DNA of 35,148 nucleotides from an uncultured Clostridia bacterium (lineage in GTDB: Bacteria; Bacillota; Clostridia; Saccharofermentanales; Saccharofermentanaceae). Each line of letters starts with the position of its first letter. The stretch's first letter is position 1. This document shows, piece by piece, positions 31,414-35,148 of the stretch. The DNA lies in contig CAMVBS010000021.1 in assembly GCA_947165785.1 (NCBI GenBank), forward strand, positions 1-35,148, in the 5' to 3' direction. The translations under genes and the position numbers were made by a program. Under the pieces are notes generated by a model. The model was given only the letters and a program-made list of their open reading frames with translations, searched no databases and had not been told where the DNA came from.

Positions 31414-33792
31414 ATGGAACACATCGCGTTGTACAGGCAATTCAGGCCTATGACTTTCGACGAGATCGTCGAACAGGACGGTCCCGTATCTTCCCTCAGG
31501 CAGGCAGTTAAATCAGACAGGATCGGTCACGCATATCTCTTCTCGGGACAGCGCGGAACCGGTAAGACATCTATCGCGAAGGTATTCTCGCGTGCAGTCA
31601 ACTGCGAAAGCCCCGTAAACGGAAATCCGTGTAACAAATGCGCGATCTGTAAAGGGATCATCGACGGATCCCTTCTCGACGTTATCGAGATCGACGCCGC
31701 ATCCAATAACAGTGTTGATAACATAAGAAGGATATGCGAAGAAGTGGTCTTCGCGCCTTCAAAGGCAAAGAGAAAAGTCTATATCATAGACGAGGTCCAC
31801 ATGCTCTCACAGGGTGCCTTTAATGCTCTCCTCAAGACTTTGGAGGAACCGCCGGCACACGTGCTCTTCCTTTTTGCCACAACGGAGCCGCACAGGATCC
31901 CTGCAACGATCCTGTCCAGATGCCAGAGATTCGAATTTAAAAGGATCTCCATCGAGAGCATAGTTTCAAGGCTTCGTTTTATCTGTGAGAAAGAAAAGTT
32001 CAAGGCAGATGACGATGCCCTTACGCTGATCGCGACATTGTCCGACGGCGCCATGCGTGATGCCGTCTCACTTCTCGATCAGACGGGTAACTCGAGTCCC
32101 GATAAGAGCGTCACGAGAGACGGCGTTCTCAAGATAACGGGAACTGTTGACGACAAGTTCCTCGGAAAGATGGCAGGAGCACTTTTGAAGGGTGACTTCG
32201 AGACACTCATCAATCTTTGTGAAGAACTCTCCAATTCGGGAAGGGACATCATAAGATTCTCGCTGGATCTTGCACAGTACTTCAGGGATCTCCTTGTTGT
32301 AAGGATGATGCCTGATCCGACAAGGCTCGTTAAGGTATCCACCGAGTCTCTCGCGACAATGTATGACCTTTGCAAGAATACATCGGCGGAAACGCTTGCG
32401 GCTTTCATTTCCAAATTGTCGACCATGATATCAGATCTTAAGTGGTCGCCTTCCGTAAGGACGACATTCGAGATTGCACTTATCCAGCTCTGCGGACGTA
32501 AGGTTAAGACTGACATCGTTCCGCTGGTAGTTCCTGACTATATCAAGAAGCAGCAGGAATTTGCACATAAGGAAGCTGAAAAGAAGCCTGAAGAGAAAAA
32601 AGAAGAAGATAAGAAAGAGCCTGAGACAAAGGCAGAAAAAAAGACTGAGGTTAAACCTGAAGAAACTAAGTCTGAAGAGAAAAAGGAAGAGAGCAAGCCT
32701 TTGCTCTCAACATCTTCAACGGGATCTTCGACAGCGTCCTCCCCTTCATCTCTTTTCTCATCATCTCCGATCCTCGGTTCGCTCCTGAATAAGACCGCTC
32801 CTAAGGTCGAGCTGCCGAAGAAAGAAGAAGAGAACAAATCAGACGAGAAGCCTGAGAACAAAGCTGAAGATAAAGAAGAAAAGAAAGAAGACGATAAGAC
32901 CGAGTCTAAGCCTTCAGAAGATAAGGCACCGTCAGTTCAGGATATCATCCCGCCTCCGACAGATGCGGATGCCCCTCCTGCACCACAAGAACCGGAAATC
33001 CCAGCTCCAGCTCCTTCTCCTGCTCCGGTAGTCGAGAAAGAGCCTATAGATCCTGAGGATCTTCCTATGGAGAACCAGATCGATCTGTTCTCCATGCCGG
33101 CAGCTCCGGTAGAAGAGCCTAAGCCTGCTCCAACAGTGGCACCTTCACCGGCTCCGAAGAAAGAGGAAAGCAGTGATGACAGTGCTCCGCTTCTCAGTAT
33201 GCTGTCGGACAGTTTCCTTGATGATCTGGGTGATGTGAGTGCACCCTCGCCCGTATCCGGACCGACCATAACGCACTATGACCAGGATGATCAGGATTAC
33301 GAAGAAGAGGTCGAAGAAGAGCCTGAGGTAAGGCCTACTACGTCTCTCGTTCAGGCGCTGGAAGGTGTAGATCTTCCGGTAAAGAAGACTCCTGATAAGC
33401 CGAAGGGCGGTGCCGATCTTGATGCGATCTGGGAATCGATCTACGATCCATTCTGCGAATCGAACTACCCTTTGTATGCAACACTCAGGGATACGAGTCT
33501 TTTGCAGGAAAACGAGAAAGTGTATATCGTTTTCGATGATTCATACAATAAAGAGACACTTAAGGATTTGACAAGAGCGGATGATTATAAGAAAATCCGT
33601 GATAATATAATCAATGTTCTTCCGGGAGCCAGAAAGGTGTTCATTACGACGCCGAAGATGCTCGACAATCTCCATAAGAAAGAGGAAGAGAGCGTCATCA
33701 CGGAAGAAACTCAGGTGGAGAGATCTCCCCTTGAGGATTATCTTCAAAAAGCAGAACAACTCGGAATAAACCTTCACTTCGGTGATGAATGA
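31414..33792 (+). CDS. dnaX: DNA polymerase III subunits gamma/tau
   Basis: This is the clamp-loader ATPase that links polymerase cores to the replication fork. Residues 1-180 carry Walker A SGQRGTGKTS (44-53), a four-Cys zinc module (CESPVNGNPCNKCAIC), Walker B VYIIDEVHML and sensor-1 ATTEPHRIPATILSRCQRF. The collar domain ends near 375. A Lys/Glu-rich then Pro-rich linker fills about 375-640, and a C-terminal tau-like domain ends at 792. This is longer than E. coli tau (643). GGGAGG is 6 bases before the ATG. Within the linker lies an in-phase slippery heptamer (see separate entry) that could make a shorter gamma form of about 411 residues. Confidence 0.96.
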   Translation: MEHIALYRQFRPMTFDEIVEQDGPVSSLRQAVKSDRIGHAYLFSGQRGTGKTSIAKVFSRAVNCESPVNGNPCNKCAICKGIIDGSLLDVIEIDAASNNSVDNIRRICEEVVFAPSKAKRKVYIIDEVHMLSQGAFNALLKTLEEPPAHVLFLFATTEPHRIPATILSRCQRFEFKRISIESIVSRLRFICEKEKFKADDDALTLIATLSDGAMRDAVSLLDQTGNSSPDKSVTRDGVLKITGTVDDKFLGKMAGALLKGDFETLINLCEELSNSGRDIIRFSLDLAQYFRDLLVVRMMPDPTRLVKVSTESLATMYDLCKNTSAETLAAFISKLSTMISDLKWSPSVRTTFEIALIQLCGRKVKTDIVPLVVPDYIKKQQEFAHKEAEKKPEEKKEEDKKEPETKAEKKTEVKPEETKSEEKKEESKPLLSTSSTGSSTASSPSSLFSSSPILGSLLNKTAPKVELPKKEEENKSDEKPENKAEDKEEKKEDDKTESKPSEDKAPSVQDIIPPPTDADAPPAPQEPEIPAPAPSPAPVVEKEPIDPEDLPMENQIDLFSMPAAPVEEPKPAPTVAPSPAPKKEESSDDSAPLLSMLSDSFLDDLGDVSAPSPVSGPTITHYDQDDQDYEEEVEEEPEVRPTTSLVQALEGVDLPVKKTPDKPKGGADLDAIWESIYDPFCESNYPLYATLRDTSLLQENEKVYIVFDDSYNKETLKDLTRADDYKKIRDNIINVLPGARKVFITTPKMLDNLHKKEEESVITEETQVERSPLEDYLQKAEQLGINLHFGDE
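32637..32648 (+). other. Candidate programmed -1 frameshift site in dnaX
   Basis: The zero frame reads GCA GAA AAA AAG ACT GAG, so A-AAA-AAG is in the correct phase for tandem slippage. After a -1 slip the ribosome reads AAA AAA GAC TGA, adding one residue and stopping at 32646-32648. An AGACT...AGTCT stem enclosing AGGTTAAACCT begins right after the heptamer, and AAAGG lies 4 bases upstream. E. coli makes gamma with the same heptamer and a stop one codon on. Seven As could also allow transcriptional slippage. Confidence 0.6.
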
Positions 33793-33808
33793 TCTAGGAG
33801 GAATTAAA

Positions 33809-34144
33809 ATGGCAAAAGGTTTTAGAGGAATGGGCGGAATGGGCAACATGGGTAACATCATGGCTCAGGCTCAGAAGATGCAGAAGGATATGGAAGCAGC
33901 TCAGCAGGAGATCCAGATGATGAGGATCGAAGGTTCTGCAGGCGGCGAGCTCGTAAAGATCACTTTGGGCGGAGACCACAGGATCTATGATCTTCAGATC
34001 GCTAAGGACGTTATCGATCCGGATGACGCAGAAGGTCTTGCTGATCTTATCACTGCTGCATATAACCAGGCTAACGAGAAGCTCGAAGAGGCTTCTGCTG
34101 CAAGAATGAGCCAGGCTACAGGCGGAATGAAGCTTCCGTTCTGA
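33809..34144 (+). CDS. Nucleoid-associated protein YbaB/EbfC family
   Basis: This small DNA-binding protein probably acts as a dimer and is usually found between dnaX and recR. The 111 residues have a Gly/Met-rich start (AKGFRGMGGMGNMGN), a long helix (QAQKMQKDMEAAQQEIQMM), and the GGELVKITLGGDHRIYDLQI strands of the family. The ATG at 33809 has AGGAGG about 7 bases upstream; a frame opening nine codons earlier overlaps the dnaX stop region. Confidence 0.95.
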   Translation: MAKGFRGMGGMGNMGNIMAQAQKMQKDMEAAQQEIQMMRIEGSAGGELVKITLGGDHRIYDLQIAKDVIDPDDAEGLADLITAAYNQANEKLEEASAARMSQATGGMKLPF

Positions 34145-34146
34145 TA

Positions 34147-34749
34147 ATGGCAAGATATTCACCATCAGTTCAGAATCTGATATCAAAGCTCGGATCTCTT
34201 CCGGGCATTGGCGGGAAGTCCGCGCAAAGACTCGCTTTTCATATCCTTTCCATGTCGGATAAGGACGTTAAGGATCTCGCGGATTCCATAACCGAGGCAC
34301 ACCGTCTTACGGTGCGCTGTTCGGTGTGCCAGAATTTCACGGACAGCGATCCGTGCCCCATCTGCTCAGATCCAAAGCGCGACAGGTCCGTTGTCTGCGT
34401 GGTGGAGACTCCGAGGGACGTATCCACTTTCGAGAGGATGAGGGAATACAACGGACTTTATCATGTGCTCCACGGTGTCTACTCACCGGTATCGGGCAAA
34501 TCCATGAATGACATCACTTTGAGCGAACTTATCGCGCGCCTTCAGAAGGACAGCGAGATAAAGGAAGTCATCGTTGCGACCAATCAGACTGCAGAGGGAC
34601 AGGCTACGGCGCTTTACATCTCGCGCCTCATCTCCCCTTCAGGCATCAAGGTTACAAGGCTCGCTTCAGGTCTTCCGATGGGTTCGGATATCGAATACAT
34701 CGATGATCTCACCCTCGCGAACGCTCTTAAAGGAAGGACACAGATCTGA
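34147..34749 (+). CDS. recR: Recombination protein RecR
   Basis: RecR acts with RecO and RecF to load RecA at single-strand gaps. The 200-residue protein has an N-terminal helix-hairpin-helix (LGSLPGIGGKSAQRLAFHIL), a four-cysteine zinc site (CSVCQNFTDSDPCPIC), and a TOPRIM domain with VVCVVETPRDVSTFERM and YHVLHGVYSPVSG. The length is standard. It begins 3 bases after the YbaB stop and overlaps rqcP by one base. Confidence 0.97.
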   Translation: MARYSPSVQNLISKLGSLPGIGGKSAQRLAFHILSMSDKDVKDLADSITEAHRLTVRCSVCQNFTDSDPCPICSDPKRDRSVVCVVETPRDVSTFERMREYNGLYHVLHGVYSPVSGKSMNDITLSELIARLQKDSEIKEVIVATNQTAEGQATALYISRLISPSGIKVTRLASGLPMGSDIEYIDDLTLANALKGRTQI

Positions 34750-35000
34750 TGCGTTTGGACAAGTTTCTTAAGGTATCCAGGATAATAAAGAGAAGGACTG
34801 TTGCAAATGACGTCTGCTCTCTGGGCAGAGTCGAGGTCAACGGAAGACCTGCCAAGCCGTCCGTCAGACTTAAGGTCGGCGACGTGGTAACGGTAGTCTT
34901 CGGTAACGGTGACGTTAAGTTCAAAGTCCTCAAGCTCGAGGAGAGCGTACGTAAGGAAAACGCCTCCGAGATGTACGAGATCATCGAAGATAACCAGTAA
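34749..35000 (+). CDS. rqcP: S4-domain ribosome quality control protein RqcP (YabO type)
   Basis: The 83 residues are a single S4 RNA-binding domain: MRLDKFLKVSRIIKRRTVAN, the GRVEVNGRPAKPSVRLKVGD turn and a short helix. RqcP acts with RqcH in Ala-tailing on stalled 50S subunits; related Hsp15-like proteins are alternatives. The ATG overlaps the recR stop (TGATG), so it is coupled to recR. In many Firmicutes the next genes are yabP, yabQ and divIC, which would lie beyond this window. Confidence 0.88.
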   Translation: MRLDKFLKVSRIIKRRTVANDVCSLGRVEVNGRPAKPSVRLKVGDVVTVVFGNGDVKFKVLKLEESVRKENASEMYEIIEDNQ

Positions 35001-35048
35001 TATTTCAATTAGATTACAACCTCTTTAAAAGATCTTTCTTAAATTGAT

Positions 35049-35077
35049 TTGAACTTTTGTTATGTCTATACTTTATA
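35049..35077 (+). promoter_or_regulatory. Possible promoter near the right edge
   Basis: TTGAAC and TTTATA lie 17 bases apart; a TATATA two bases later is an alternative -10. A GGAGG follows at 35094-35098, and a GTG-started frame (VKAITVV) opens near 35130 at the end of the window. This may be the beginning of another gene, but too little is present to identify it. Otherwise 35001-35148 shows nothing clear. Confidence 0.3.
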
Positions 35078-35148
35078 TACAGAAGTTGGATATGGAGGCA
35101 TGATAAAAAGTAAAACAGGGGCGATGTGAAAGCTATCACGGTTGTATT

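Noticed and set aside
32561..32930. K/E-rich low-complexity stretch in dnaX considered as a frameshift error or pseudogene sign
   Set aside because: The frame stays open through to a normal C-terminal domain. Variable charged linkers are usual in tau proteins.
35099..35128. Nine-codon frame starting ATG ATA AAA near the right edge
   Set aside because: GGAGG is only one base from the ATG, too close for initiation, and the peptide is tiny.

Overview
The window looks like chromosomal DNA of a Gram-positive, low-to-mid GC member of the Clostridia. The evidence is the S10-spc ribosomal operon order, a zinc-type S14, the SRP RNA-dnaX-ybaB-recR order, a Veg-ispE pair, FtsEX beside a coiled-coil M23 hydrolase, and strong GGAGG ribosome binding sites. 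I cannot name a genus. Most of the window is ordinary core genome, and most of what is unusual lies in regulatory DNA and in extra protein domains.

Left third (1-11260, minus strand): a full S10-spc operon of 22 genes, rpsJ to secY, read right to left. It includes rpmD, a 59-codon gene that is easy to miss. A roughly 265-nt structured leader with a possible attenuator precedes rpsJ. The operon ends just after secY at a strong hairpin, and the 49 bases beyond that hairpin look like the 5' end of a group IIC intron leaving the window. The usual adk-map-infA continuation is not there.

Middle (11259-21424, minus strand): a tightly packed run reads PucR/CdaR-type regulator, ftsE (with a long acidic tail), ftsX, a secreted M23 hydrolase, a methyltransferase, hslO, and a membrane-tethered ECF sigma factor. 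FtsEX and the hydrolase form a cell-wall cleavage module. Two small unassigned genes and a stand-alone sugar-ABC ATPase (MsmX/UgpC type) follow to the right; all three are followed by hairpins.

Right third (22050-35148, mostly plus strand): an arginine operon argC-argB-argD-argF plus a coupled GNAT acetyltransferase. Tandem ARG-box-like sites lie in and just after its promoter. The minus-strand Veg-ispE pair converges on this operon. Next come fhs and a secreted class A beta-lactamase-like protein that has lost its catalytic residues. The final block is SRP RNA, dnaX, ybaB, recR and rqcP (recombination, replication and ribosome rescue). dnaX carries an in-phase A-AAA-AAG slippery heptamer with a -1 frame stop one codon later, as in the E. 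coli gamma/tau arrangement.

All calls come from reading the sequence. No searches, folding or alignments were run.
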